A stretch of DNA of 64,000 nucleotides from an uncultured Lachnospiraceae bacterium (GTDB lineage: Bacteria > Bacillota > Clostridia > Lachnospirales > Lachnospiraceae), in contig CAMWBY010000004.1 in NCBI GenBank assembly GCA_947172645.1, positions 155,382 through 219,381 on the forward strand, written 5' to 3'. The translations under genes were made by a program, and so were the position numbers. Positions within the stretch are counted from its first letter, which is position 1. The number at the start of each line of letters is the position of its first letter. Below are positions 9,835 through 19,236 of this stretch, in pieces. The notes under the pieces were generated by a model. The model had not been told where the DNA came from and searched no databases. It worked only from the letters and a program-made list of their open reading frames with translations.

Positions 9835-9866
9835 ATTCATTTTGTGGAAGACGGGAGACGAGAGGA

Positions 9867-10865
9867 ATGGCAAGAAGAACCTTATACGGCACAGTCATTG
9901 TGACCTATCGGTGCAACGCCCGCTGTAATATGTGCGATTGCTTTAAGGACCCTACCAGGCCGGAAGAGGAGATTACTCTGGCGGATATCAAGAAACTGCC
10001 GGAGATGGCGTTTACGAATATTACGGGCGGAGAGCCTTTTATCAGACAGGATATCCCGGATATTGTGCGGGAGCTGTACAAGAAATCTGACAGGATTGTC
10101 ATATCCACCAACGGATATTTTACGGACAGGATTATTGCCCTGTGCAGGGAATTTCCCAAAGTGGGCATCCGCATCAGCATAGAGGGACTACAGAAGACAA
10201 ATGACGCCATAAGGGGCATTCCCGACGGTTTCAACAGAGGGTATAAGACGCTCAAGACATTGGTGGATATGGGGCACCCGGACGTGGGATTTGGCATGAC
10301 GGTGCAGGATATGAACTGCGAGGACTTAGTACCGCTTTACAATATCGCCAATGACATGGGCATGGAGTTTGCCACCGCAACGCTTCACAACTCCTTCTAT
10401 TTCAGGAAAACGGACAATAAGATTGACGATAAATATAAAGTGGCGCAGAATTTCGAGAAGCTGATTAACGAGCTTTTGAAGAGTAAGTCACCTAAGAAAT
10501 GGTTCCGAGCCTATTTTAACCATGGGTTGATAAATTATATCTATGGCAACAAGCGGCTTCTGCCCTGCGATATGTCGAAGAACGCGTTTTTCATTGACCC
10601 GTTCTGCGATGTCATTCCCTGTAACGGCATGGAGAAGAAGGCGGTCATGGGTAATCTCAGGGAGCAGACCTGGGAGGAATTATGGAACTCCCCACAGGCG
10701 CAGGCAGTCAGGGAGTGCACGAGAAAATGTGACAGAAATTGTTGGATGATTGGTTCCGCGTCTCCGGCAATGCATAAATATATTTGGGTGCCCGGATGGT
10801 GGGTTGTGAAGCACAAGTTTTTGAAAGGCGGCAAATACAGTCTGAAGGAGAATAAGTTTATATGA
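9867..10865 (+). CDS. Radical SAM/SPASM domain protein
   Basis: This 332 aa protein has the radical SAM CxxxCxxC motif as CNARCNMC (C16, C20, C23), which binds the [4Fe-4S] cluster that cleaves S-adenosylmethionine, and an ITGGEPF Gly-rich SAM-binding segment. C-terminal cysteines in CDMSKNAF, CDVIPCNGM and CTRKCDRNC form a SPASM-like region for auxiliary clusters. It is embedded between GT4 genes and overlaps the next gene by 4 bases (ATGA). Relatives in glycan and antibiotic pathways epimerise, oxidise or dehydrate sugars; peptide modification is the other common role. No precursor peptide gene is visible nearby, so a sugar or lipid-carrier substrate is more likely. Confidence 0.88.
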   Translation: MARRTLYGTVIVTYRCNARCNMCDCFKDPTRPEEEITLADIKKLPEMAFTNITGGEPFIRQDIPDIVRELYKKSDRIVISTNGYFTDRIIALCREFPKVGIRISIEGLQKTNDAIRGIPDGFNRGYKTLKTLVDMGHPDVGFGMTVQDMNCEDLVPLYNIANDMGMEFATATLHNSFYFRKTDNKIDDKYKVAQNFEKLINELLKSKSPKKWFRAYFNHGLINYIYGNKRLLPCDMSKNAFFIDPFCDVIPCNGMEKKAVMGNLREQTWEELWNSPQAQAVRECTRKCDRNCWMIGSASPAMHKYIWVPGWWVVKHKFLKGGKYSLKENKFI

Positions 10866-12004
10866 AATTCCTGTATGTAGCGCCCCGTTACCACACCAAC
10901 CAGACGGACATTATGAAAGGGCTGGTAGAACATGGGCATGAAGTGTGTTTTATCAGCCATTATGCTGCAATCATAGAAGATTATTCTTATGTTGTCCCGG
11001 TGGTTTTGGGATATTCCACCTTGTATAAGCTCCTTGATTTTCTCTATGTCAAGGTGGTGCACAGAAAAGACCCTACCGCTATCGTGTTTAAAATCCAACA
11101 CGGCTTTCCGCCTATAGGCAGGCTTCGGAGGATGATATACGACTTTGCCCCGGATGTGGTTATCCTGCGGGAACGCTCTGTGTATTCCATGGCGGCATAT
11201 TATTTTTGCAAGAAAAAGGGATATCCGTGCATTCTTTATAACCAGAACCCGCTCTGGTCAGAGCCTGAAAAGACAGATTTTGCCCATCGCCTGGTGAACC
11301 GGTTTTCGCCCAAAATGCGCATGACGCCGGTGATGGGGGAGAAGAAGCCAGGGACGTCTATCAATGAGAATGATTACTTTGTGCCTTTCGTGATGGAACC
11401 GCGCCGTATGCCCCAAGAGAGGAGCTATTTCGCAGAAGATACGGTACATATTCTCTGCATCGGCAAATATGAAGTCAGGAAGCATCACCTGATGCTGTTA
11501 CAGGCTGTGGAGAAGCTTAAGGACAGGTACGGGATACACCTGACACTTGTAGGGGAGGCCACCAACCGTTTCCAGAAGGAATACTGCGGCAAGGTCAGGG
11601 CGTATGTGGAAGAGCACCATATGGAAGATATGACCGAGGTGAAGGCCAATGTCCCTCGGGAGGAGATGGCGCAGGAATATCTGGCGGCTGACTTATACGT
11701 GATTCCCAGTACCCTTGAGATGGCGTCGGTGTCACAGCTGGAGGCTATGAGTTATTCCCTTCCGGTAATTTGCAGCGATACCAACGGCACTGCCTGCTAT
11801 GTGGAAGACGGCGTGACAGGCTATCGGTTTCGGGATTGTGACCAGGCGGATTTGGAAGAGAAACTGGAGAGGATGCTGTCCCACAGGGAACGGATGAAGC
11901 GGATGGGGGCAGCAGGCTATCAGGCAGTAGTGGAGAAGTATAATTTTGAGAATTATTTTGATACGGTGATGCGGATGAGGGGAAGGATTTTGGAGGAAAA
12001 ATAA
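10862..12004 (+). CDS. Family 4 glycosyltransferase
   Basis: A 380 aa GT-B glycosyltransferase. It opens with MKFLYVAPRYH, has the donor-domain start VHILCIGKYEVRKHH near residue 195, and carries the E-x7-E motif in LEMASVSQLEAMS followed by LPVICSDTNGT. Its start codon overlaps the stop of the radical SAM gene (ATGA), so the two are translationally coupled, which hints that they work on the same intermediate. The next gene overlaps its stop codon by one base. Donor and acceptor are not predictable. Confidence 0.87.
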   Translation: MKFLYVAPRYHTNQTDIMKGLVEHGHEVCFISHYAAIIEDYSYVVPVVLGYSTLYKLLDFLYVKVVHRKDPTAIVFKIQHGFPPIGRLRRMIYDFAPDVVILRERSVYSMAAYYFCKKKGYPCILYNQNPLWSEPEKTDFAHRLVNRFSPKMRMTPVMGEKKPGTSINENDYFVPFVMEPRRMPQERSYFAEDTVHILCIGKYEVRKHHLMLLQAVEKLKDRYGIHLTLVGEATNRFQKEYCGKVRAYVEEHHMEDMTEVKANVPREEMAQEYLAADLYVIPSTLEMASVSQLEAMSYSLPVICSDTNGTACYVEDGVTGYRFRDCDQADLEEKLERMLSHRERMKRMGAAGYQAVVEKYNFENYFDTVMRMRGRILEEK

Positions 12005-13368
12005 TGATGGACAGAATGAGACGAATGATAAGAGAGAATAGGGTATTTGTTGTTTTTTTGGTTGTGACAATAACGCTTATGTGGGCAGGAATTATATGGG
12101 TCTATCATATTGCGGTTCTGAATGCACCCAAAGTATATTCGGATGGTTTCGGATACTATGTATATCTGCCAGCGGTTATTTTCCGGGATTTTAAGTTTAC
12201 ATTTGTAGAGGGTTGGGAGCATCCTCTAAGGATGGTTCAAGTGTCGGGCGGAACTATAAATAAATATCCGATGGGAACGGCGATTATGGAAAGCCCTTTT
12301 TTCTTCGTGGCACATATCATATCGTGGATTAAGGATGCATTGACAGGAGGTTTTACAGCAACAGGATATTCCAATCTCTATCAATATGCTGTTATTGCCG
12401 GAGGCGCTATTTATTGGGCAGTCGCAACGTTTATGTTATATCGGCTTTTGCTCCGGTATATCGGCGTATCTAAAAGGGTTTCAATTCTTTGCTGCTTTTT
12501 TATTACTTATGGGACAAACTTATTTCACTATGCATCCTATGACGCGTGTTTTTCCCATATCTATTCATATACATTATGTGTATGCTTTTTGTATTATTTG
12601 TGTTGGTATGAAGAGCGGGAGAAAGACAATTTAAACAAAATAGGGCATACATGTGCATTTGGTCTTCTGGCAGGGGGCATTTTTTTGGTGCGAAATGTCA
12701 ATTTATTATTTATTGTTCCGTATATTTTGTATGGCGTAAGAAATTTAGAAACGTTGAAAGACAGATTGATTACTGTTTTACGGATGAAAAGAGTCGTACC
12801 GATTGTGGTCACTGGATTGGTTACAATCATGCCGCAGATGGTATATTGGTATAGTCAGACAGGGCATTGGATTGTCTATTCCTATGGGAACAATGAATCG
12901 TTTTGCTGGTTAAGACCGGCGATTCTTAATTTTTTGTTCAGTATACGCAAGGGATTGTTTTTTTGGAATCCTATACTGCTTGTTTCGGTGGCGGGGATGA
13001 TTTATGCATATAAGAGAAAGGATAAGCTTTATTTTGGACTGACAGTTTTTTTCTTGATGGCTGTCTATGTGTCAAGTTCTTGGGAGGTCTGGTCTTACGG
13101 GGGATCGTACGGGCAGAGGGTTGCCGTTGATTTTATGTGTGTTTTCGCAGTTTTTATGGCATATTTGTTCAAGGGGGTGGAAGAAAAGCGTAAAAAAAGT
13201 GTTTGTGTGGGAATCAGAAAATATGTTGCAGAGGTTATTTTGTATGGGTACTGTATAATATGTGTTATTTTAAATAGTATCAATACGTTGGCTTATTGGA
13301 ATGGGATTATTCCGTGGGATGGGGCCACGTGGGAAGATATATGGAATGTATTTCACTGGGTCATGTGA
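12004..13368 (+). CDS. Polytopic GT-C-like membrane protein
   Basis: This 454 aa protein has one TM helix near the N-terminus, then a short extracytoplasmic loop with SDGFGYYVYLP, where the acidic residue just after TM1 is a hallmark of GT-C glycosyltransferases, then about nine further TM segments. GT-C enzymes use polyprenyl-phosphate sugars on the outer face of the membrane. The start (ATG 12004, or ATG 12007) overlaps the stop of the upstream GT4 gene as TAATG. The base composition is clearly more AT-rich than its neighbours, which suggests separate acquisition. The exact family is not recognised. Confidence 0.65.
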   Translation: MMDRMRRMIRENRVFVVFLVVTITLMWAGIIWVYHIAVLNAPKVYSDGFGYYVYLPAVIFRDFKFTFVEGWEHPLRMVQVSGGTINKYPMGTAIMESPFFFVAHIISWIKDALTGGFTATGYSNLYQYAVIAGGAIYWAVATFMLYRLLLRYIGVSKRVSILCCFFITYGTNLFHYASYDACFSHIYSYTLCVCFLYYLCWYEEREKDNLNKIGHTCAFGLLAGGIFLVRNVNLLFIVPYILYGVRNLETLKDRLITVLRMKRVVPIVVTGLVTIMPQMVYWYSQTGHWIVYSYGNNESFCWLRPAILNFLFSIRKGLFFWNPILLVSVAGMIYAYKRKDKLYFGLTVFFLMAVYVSSSWEVWSYGGSYGQRVAVDFMCVFAVFMAYLFKGVEEKRKKSVCVGIRKYVAEVILYGYCIICVILNSINTLAYWNGIIPWDGATWEDIWNVFHWVM

Positions 13369-13509
13369 ATTTTATGTGCTATTATAATTAAGAGTGTGTT
13401 ATAAGCGCTTAGGATTAAGAAAGAAGAGACTTGGTTAAAAAATCAAAGATTTTCAACTTTCTATTTGAGAAGTATCGCAAGTAGGTTTGTGATATGCATG
13501 AGGATTATC

Positions 13510-14373
13510 ATGAAACGTAAAATAAAAGACATTCTTGCAGCGATTGTCTATTTCTTATATGAAAAAGACATCCTGCACAACCGCATAAGGGTACATACCA
13601 TTGACGAGACTATAGATGAGCTTCTCTATACCGGGAAGAGCATGGTGCGTTTCGGGGACGGTGAGATTGTGATGATAAAAGGCGTCGACTTGATGTTACA
13701 GAAGGCGTCCCCGGAGATTGGGGAGGGGCTTGCCAGGATACTGGCATATCCTTATGATGACCTGATTGTGACCATTCCGGGGATTTTTGATACGCTTTCG
13801 GATCATCGCCCGGAGAGCAGGCAGTTCTGGAGAGACCATCTGCTTTTCTGCCGGAGGACTTATGAGAAATACTGCAATCCGGACAGGATTTATTATACGA
13901 CTTTTGTGTCCCGCTGCTATTATTATGCGAAAGACCGCAGTAATTGTGACAGATGGTTTGCAAAAATAAGAAAAATATGGGAAAATAGAGACATTGTGGT
14001 TGTGGAGGGTGCCAAGACTCATAACGGCGTAGGCAATAACTTGCTTGACAGTGCCAGGAGCATTGAGCGGATTATCTGTCCGCCCAGCGATGCTTATGGC
14101 GCGCTGCCTGCCATTTTGGAGGCGTGTACACGCTATGGCAGGGACAGGCTTTTCCTGTTATCCGTAGGGGTGGCGGCAAAATTCCTGGCGGTGGAATTGT
14201 TCCGGCTAGGATACCGGGTGCTTGACATAGGCAACCTGGACATGGAGTATGAGTGGTATGTGAGGCGGACGCCGGGCAAGGCAGTGATTGAGAAACACAG
14301 TGTTGTGGGCGAGGCGGCGAACCGGTCGGCAGGGTATGAGGAATATCTGGGGCAGGTCAAGGCGTGGCTGTGA
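13510..14373 (+). CDS. GT-D type glycosyltransferase (DUF1792 family)
   Basis: This 287 aa protein resembles DUF1792, the GT-D fold first described in streptococcal Fap1 glycosylation (dGT1). The segments SMVRFGDGE (about 43-51, with the DGE metal-binding-type motif), VVVEGAKTHNGVGNNLLDSA and LLSVGVAAKFLAVEL are characteristic. The frame is open from 13465, but GAGG at 13500-13503 sits 6 bases before ATG 13510, so that start is preferred. It would add a hexose in the cytoplasm. It begins a new transcriptional block after a 141-base gap. Confidence 0.82.
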   Translation: MKRKIKDILAAIVYFLYEKDILHNRIRVHTIDETIDELLYTGKSMVRFGDGEIVMIKGVDLMLQKASPEIGEGLARILAYPYDDLIVTIPGIFDTLSDHRPESRQFWRDHLLFCRRTYEKYCNPDRIYYTTFVSRCYYYAKDRSNCDRWFAKIRKIWENRDIVVVEGAKTHNGVGNNLLDSARSIERIICPPSDAYGALPAILEACTRYGRDRLFLLSVGVAAKFLAVELFRLGYRVLDIGNLDMEYEWYVRRTPGKAVIEKHSVVGEAANRSAGYEEYLGQVKAWL

Positions 14374-14454
14374 TTGTTGGTACAGCGAATTACGGAGCGT
14401 TTTGTAGAATGGATGACGAGGGAGCTTCTTATTACAGAATAGGGATTCTATATA

Positions 14455-15051
14455 ATGGGTATGGAGATAGACATGATAGACGGCAAAGAGGCCTACCGGC
14501 GTTACCTGGAACAGGATAAAGTGGCGCTTGGCAGGAAGCGGGACAGGCGCCCGAAGTTTTTCGGGGATGAGATATGGAAATTTGAAATTTTGCTGCGCAA
14601 GGTGGAATATGATATCAATTGCCGGAAAGGCTTCGCTGCATTGCTGATTGGAAAATACCACAAGTTCCGGTTTCACAGGCTGAGTGTAAAGCTTGGATTT
14701 ACCATTCCGCCGAATGTGTTCCGGGGAGGGCTTTCGATTCCCCATTACGGAACCATCGTGGTGCATGGGAACGTCCGGGCAGGGATGAACTGCAGGCTCC
14801 AGGAAGGTGTGACCATCGGGGCCACAGGAGGCAGCCATGAGGCGGCGGTTATCGGTGATAATTGTTATTTTGGCAGCGGTGCGAAAGTTATCGGCGCGGT
14901 CTCCATAGCCGACGATGTGGCTGTAGGCGCGGGCGCGGTGGTGACGAAGGACATTACGGAACCCGGAACTACTTGGGCGGGCGTGCCTGCCAAGAAAATA
15001 AACGGACAGGACTCGCACAGCAATTTGTGTAAAGATATTTTTACTTCATAG
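14455..15051 (+). CDS. Serine-acetyltransferase-like hexapeptide acyltransferase
   Basis: A 198 aa protein whose C-terminal half (about 85-185) is a left-handed beta-helix of hexapeptide repeats ending in VVTKDITEPGTTWAGVPAK, the CysE/SAT-type signature. The order of its N-terminal helices also resembles CysE-like sugar O-acetyltransferases found in capsule loci. It would transfer acetyl from acetyl-CoA to a sugar hydroxyl or amino group. ATG 14455 and ATG 14461 are both possible starts. It is the only soluble acyltransferase in the window, so it could also acetylate an amino sugar made by the FdtA/FdtB pair at 52.7-54.3 kb. Confidence 0.8.
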   Translation: MGMEIDMIDGKEAYRRYLEQDKVALGRKRDRRPKFFGDEIWKFEILLRKVEYDINCRKGFAALLIGKYHKFRFHRLSVKLGFTIPPNVFRGGLSIPHYGTIVVHGNVRAGMNCRLQEGVTIGATGGSHEAAVIGDNCYFGSGAKVIGAVSIADDVAVGAGAVVTKDITEPGTTWAGVPAKKINGQDSHSNLCKDIFTS

Positions 15052-15063
15052 AAGAGGATTTTT

Positions 15064-16869
15064 ATGGGCGGATTGAGAGAAAACACGAAGGTGGGGATGC
15101 TCACCAAATTGGGATATATTTTTGATAAAAGGGATAAGTGGAAGATACTTATGCTTCTGCTAGCCGTTGTGGTGGGGAGTTTTTTAGAACTTCTGGGCGT
15201 GACGATTTTCATGCCTTTTATCAATATCATCACGGAGCCTGCAACCATCCATAAGACGTGGTATCTTAGGTGGGTGTACGATTTGTTTCATTTTCAGTCG
15301 CCCAAGGGTTTCCTGATTGCGTTGTCGGCCGGAATTGTTGTGGTGTATATCGTGAAGAATGTATACTTGATTATAGAGAAAAGCTACATTTACAGGTTCT
15401 CCTATAATACCCAGATGAAGCTGTCCACCAGGCTTTTGAATACCTATATGAAAGAGCCTTATACGTTCCATCTCAATAAGAATATCGCTACCTTACAGAG
15501 AAGCTTGCAGGAAGATACTTCAAAATTTATGCAAGTAATTCTGTATTCCCTGGAATTGGTGGCGGAGCTTGCGGTCTGTTTCGTACTTGTGGTTTATCTT
15601 ATGTTTGTCAGCAAATCCATCACCATCATTGTGCTTGGGCTGTTGGTGGTATGCGTGGGTTCTTTTCTGCTTCTCACGAGGAAGTACAGCCGTAAGCTAG
15701 GGCAGGATAACCAGGGATACCAAGGTAAGATTTACCAGTGGATGAATCAGGCGTTAGGCGGTATCAAAGAGATTAAGATATTGGAGCGGGAAGAATTTTT
15801 CACAGAGGAATACCGCAAATATTATATAAAATTTGCCAAAGGTTTGCGGATTGCCAGGACAATCTCCATCTTGCCAAAGTATGCGGTGGAGGCTGTGGCG
15901 ATTTCGGGACTTCTCGTGGCGATTATCGTAAAGCTGATGTTCGGCGAGGCGGATATGGCCTATTATATCCCGCAGCTTACGGTGTTCGCGGTGGCGGCGT
16001 TCCGTCTGATGCCGAGTGTGGGGCGTATCAATGAACACGCCACCAATACCTTGTATGCGCTGCCCTCCGTGGAATTGGTCTATCATGATTTGGTGGAAAT
16101 CGAAGACTATATCGAAAAGCAGGACAGTGAAGTCAGGGAAGAGTGGGATTTACAGGAAGGCATTGAGGTGAAGAATGTGACTTACTGCTATCCCGATACG
16201 GACGAGCCTGTTATCGACAATGCCAGCCTGTCAGTGAAAAAAGGCAAGACGGTGGCATTCATTGGGGCTTCCGGCGCCGGTAAAACCACGATGGTGGATA
16301 TTATCCTGGGACTTTTGACGCCCCAGGAGGGTGTGGTTATGGCGGATAATATCAATATCCATGAGAAACCGAAGACATTCCATGCGCAGGTGGGCTATAT
16401 TCCTCAGGTGATTTACTTGTCTGACGACACCATCCGCAATAACATTGCTTTTGGCGTGAGAAAAGAGGATATCGATGAAAAGGCGGTGCTGCAGGCGATG
16501 GAGAAGGCACAACTTACAGAGTTTATCGAGAGTCTTCCTCACGGCCTTGACACGATTGTAGGTGACAGGGGCGTCAGGTTGTCCGGTGGGCAGAGACAGC
16601 GTATCGGCATAGCAAGGGCGCTTTACCATGACCCCGAAATCCTGGTTCTTGATGAAGCCACGTCGGCTCTTGACAATGACACGGAGGCGGCGGTGATGGA
16701 AGCCATCGAGCATTTGCAGGGTGTGAAGACGATGATTATTATTGCTCACAGGCTCACCACAATCCGCAGTGTGGATTTGATTTATGAGGTGGGGGACGGC
16801 AAGGTAGTGGAGAAGAGTAAAGAGGAAGTGTTTACAGAGGAATTTCCGAATGGCCATAGTAATGCATAA
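15064..16869 (+). CDS. ABC transporter, fused permease-ATPase (PglK-like flippase), copy 1
   Basis: This 601 aa half-transporter has a six-TM exporter domain (about 1-330) and a nucleotide-binding domain with Walker A GASGAGKTT (about 401-409), Q-loop GYIPQ, signature LSGGQRQR (about 506) and Walker B ILVLDEATSALD. The size and the PQVIYLSDDTIRNNIAFG segment are like PglK/WlaB, which flips lipid-linked oligosaccharides. It follows the acyltransferase by 12 bases and overlaps the next GT-C gene by 20 bases. Two further homologs occur at 32075 and 54298, so each may serve a separate glycan or precursor. Confidence 0.9.
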   Translation: MGGLRENTKVGMLTKLGYIFDKRDKWKILMLLLAVVVGSFLELLGVTIFMPFINIITEPATIHKTWYLRWVYDLFHFQSPKGFLIALSAGIVVVYIVKNVYLIIEKSYIYRFSYNTQMKLSTRLLNTYMKEPYTFHLNKNIATLQRSLQEDTSKFMQVILYSLELVAELAVCFVLVVYLMFVSKSITIIVLGLLVVCVGSFLLLTRKYSRKLGQDNQGYQGKIYQWMNQALGGIKEIKILEREEFFTEEYRKYYIKFAKGLRIARTISILPKYAVEAVAISGLLVAIIVKLMFGEADMAYYIPQLTVFAVAAFRLMPSVGRINEHATNTLYALPSVELVYHDLVEIEDYIEKQDSEVREEWDLQEGIEVKNVTYCYPDTDEPVIDNASLSVKKGKTVAFIGASGAGKTTMVDIILGLLTPQEGVVMADNINIHEKPKTFHAQVGYIPQVIYLSDDTIRNNIAFGVRKEDIDEKAVLQAMEKAQLTEFIESLPHGLDTIVGDRGVRLSGGQRQRIGIARALYHDPEILVLDEATSALDNDTEAAVMEAIEHLQGVKTMIIIAHRLTTIRSVDLIYEVGDGKVVEKSKEEVFTEEFPNGHSNA

Positions 16870-18541
16870 AATAAAAAATCAGAAGATAGTTCCCGACAGG
16901 CGCAGTGACGTGCTGTTTCTTTTGTCTTTGCTTCTGCTTGCCATGGCGGCTTTCACGTTTCTTGGTTCTGACAGTTATGTCATGTTTGCTGACAGTGGAA
17001 GTTATATGGAGATGGAGCGGTATATGGAGGGCGTCATGCCTGTCTATCCGCTTTTCTTAAGGATGAATAAGATACTGTTTGGAGAGGCCGCTTATTTGCA
17101 GGCGGTGGTGATGGAGCAGGCCATTTTTGCCAGTATATGTGTGACGGTGTTTACGAATCTGCTGCGCAGGCAGTTCGGGCTTGGCTATGTGGAAGCATAC
17201 TGTCTCTTCCTGTTTTCACTGCTTCCTTTTACGACGGATATGCCGGATGCTATGACCACCCAGGAAATCATAACGGAGGGCGTTGCCTATGCAGGATTTT
17301 ATTTGTTTATGGCGGCGCTGCTTAAGGCGGTTTGGACGAAAAAACTCCGGTATATACTGCTTTTGTTTGTTATTACCCTGTTTTTAGCGGCAACCCGTTC
17401 GCAGCTCCAGATTCTGTTCGGAGTGTGCGGTATTATTTTTTGCTATATTGTCGTCATGGGAGACGGGACGAAGGCAGGAAGAAGAGCGGTGCTGTATGTG
17501 CTGCCGGGCTTGGTTGGATGTCTGTGCATCGGGCTCCTTGGCGTTTTCTGCACCAGCAGGGTAAATACAGGGTACCAGGAGATGATTAGACGCTATACGG
17601 ACAGGTTGCAGGAAATTGAGGATGCCGCCATGGAAGAAAAGATGGCGGAAGGGCATGGGGAGACAGTAGGAGAGACAAGACCGGATGATGTCCGAGGGCC
17701 GGAGGATGAAGAGCTTAGTAAGAACATCCAGGCTGAAAGCGGTACGGAAATGACATTGGGTAATAGCTTGGAGAGTAGTCCGGAAAATGCGGAAGACTCA
17801 GAGGATTCAGGCAGCGGGGAAGAATGGACGGCGGTGCCTTCCCAATATACATCCCTCATTTTCGCCAGGGGGATGTATGAGGCGGATTACGAGGATTATC
17901 AGCTTTTTCAGGAGGAAGAGCTACGGCAGCTGTTTCTGCGTCTGTATGAGACGGCCGACGAAAATAAAAGCTTATACACGTATGCCACTCCGGGCTTATG
18001 GATGTGGAAGGATATCGTGGGCGGTATCGGGTCGGTAGGCAATAAATGTTTTTATACGTTGGATGATTTTTACAGAGAAATGCCTGGCATCACACAGCGC
18101 AACGACTATAACCGGATTAGAAACGAGAGCGTGAGCAAGATTGGCTGGACGTTATTAAAGGCTCATTGGACAAGATTTTTGTACCATACGGTGATGATGC
18201 TTCCCCAGGCGTTTATCTGTACGGTATTTTTCCAGATTGCCAGGATATATTTGCTGTGCCATCTGGTGACCCTGTTTTTGTATGTCAGTGCGGTGGCGCT
18301 GATGGTCTGGGCATATGCGGATAAAAAGGTGGATAAGGCCTATGGGGAATTTATGGCGGCGGTCCTGGGGACGAATATATTGATGATTGTCGTGATTTCC
18401 CTTGTGTTTTTCGGGCAGCAGAGGTATCTGGTGTATAATTTTGGGATATTTTATATGGTGTATTTCCTGCTTCTGTTACAGTTGTGGAAAATATACGGAA
18501 AGAACTGGTTCACATGGAGGTTTACGTGGAAAAAGTCCTGA
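16850..18541 (+). CDS. GT-C-like membrane glycosyltransferase with acidic insertion
   Basis: A 563 aa polytopic protein. TM1 is followed by FADSGSYMEMERYMEG, an acidic loop typical of GT-C enzymes, then several TM segments, a long soluble region (about 240-430) and four C-terminal TMs. The soluble region holds a low-complexity acidic stretch (about 257-330), rich in Glu, Asp, Ser and Gly. ATG 16850 has AGAGG 9 bases upstream and overlaps the ABC gene. It would use polyprenyl-phosphate-linked sugar, plausibly from the adjoining DPM1-like GT2 at 18514, whose gene it overlaps by 28 bases. Confidence 0.72.
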   Translation: MAIVMHKIKNQKIVPDRRSDVLFLLSLLLLAMAAFTFLGSDSYVMFADSGSYMEMERYMEGVMPVYPLFLRMNKILFGEAAYLQAVVMEQAIFASICVTVFTNLLRRQFGLGYVEAYCLFLFSLLPFTTDMPDAMTTQEIITEGVAYAGFYLFMAALLKAVWTKKLRYILLLFVITLFLAATRSQLQILFGVCGIIFCYIVVMGDGTKAGRRAVLYVLPGLVGCLCIGLLGVFCTSRVNTGYQEMIRRYTDRLQEIEDAAMEEKMAEGHGETVGETRPDDVRGPEDEELSKNIQAESGTEMTLGNSLESSPENAEDSEDSGSGEEWTAVPSQYTSLIFARGMYEADYEDYQLFQEEELRQLFLRLYETADENKSLYTYATPGLWMWKDIVGGIGSVGNKCFYTLDDFYREMPGITQRNDYNRIRNESVSKIGWTLLKAHWTRFLYHTVMMLPQAFICTVFFQIARIYLLCHLVTLFLYVSAVALMVWAYADKKVDKAYGEFMAAVLGTNILMIVVISLVFFGQQRYLVYNFGIFYMVYFLLLLQLWKIYGKNWFTWRFTWKKS

Positions 18542-19236
18542 TTATCATTCCTGCTTACAATGAGGAAGACAGTATCGAGAAAGTAGTGGATAATTTTATA
18601 GAGAACTTTCCCCAGTATGACTATGTCATCATAAACGACGGTTCTACGGACAATACGAAGGACGTATGCCGGGACAAAAGGTATGAGGTGTTAAATCTGC
18701 CCATCAATATGGGAATCGGAGGGGCAGTCCAGACAGGCTACCGATATGCTCTGGACAACGGTTATGACATGGCGGTCCAGGTGGACGGTGACGGGCAGCA
18801 CGACGTATCATTTTTAGAAGAGATGATACGGTATATGGAGGAAGAAGGAGCCGACTGTGTTATCGGCTCCCGGTTTGTGGAGAAAGAAGGATTCCAGTCT
18901 TCCGGCCTTCGCAGGGTTGGAATCAAGTTCTTAAGTACACTGGGGTGGCTTCTGACGGGGGTGCGTGTACGGGATATTACCAGCGGGTTCCGCCTGGTGA
19001 ACCGCAGGTTCATCCAGATTTTTGCCCAGGACTATCCCTCCGATTATCCGGAGCCTGAGGCGATGGTGATTGCGGCAGTCTACGGTGGGAAAATCAGGGA
19101 ATATCCGGTGATTATGAGGGACAGGGAGAGCGGGACAAGCTCGATTACCCTCAGGAAGTCGGTCTACTACATGTTTAAAGTAACTTTGGCAATGTTGGTC
19201 CGCCGTCTGAGTTTCGGCGTCAGGAGGAGCAAATGA
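18514..19236 (+). CDS. Dolichyl/polyprenyl-phosphate sugar synthase-like GT2
   Basis: This 240 aa GT2 enzyme resembles dolichyl-phosphate mannosyltransferase catalytic subunits: IIPAYNEEDSIEKVV at the N-terminus, INDGSTDNTK, then QVDGDGQHD and ITSGFRLVNRRF. It lacks C-terminal TM helices. It should load a hexose from a nucleotide sugar onto undecaprenyl phosphate for an outer-face GT-C enzyme. The frame is open from GTG 18484, but ATG 18514 gives the family N-terminus. It overlaps the GT-C gene upstream and the DUF2304 gene downstream (ATGA), so the three look like a unit. Confidence 0.87.
   Translation: MEVYVEKVLIIIPAYNEEDSIEKVVDNFIENFPQYDYVIINDGSTDNTKDVCRDKRYEVLNLPINMGIGGAVQTGYRYALDNGYDMAVQVDGDGQHDVSFLEEMIRYMEEEGADCVIGSRFVEKEGFQSSGLRRVGIKFLSTLGWLLTGVRVRDITSGFRLVNRRFIQIFAQDYPSDYPEPEAMVIAAVYGGKIREYPVIMRDRESGTSSITLRKSVYYMFKVTLAMLVRRLSFGVRRSK

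Noticed and set aside
13383..13388. TATAAT in the gap before the GT-D gene as a promoter
   Set aside because: No acceptable -35 lies at 16-18 bases and the region is generally AT-rich, so it is too weak to list as a feature, although transcription may start there.
14206..15018. Minus-strand open frame of 270 codons
   Set aside because: It spans two unrelated + strand genes in antisense and shows no protein family features.
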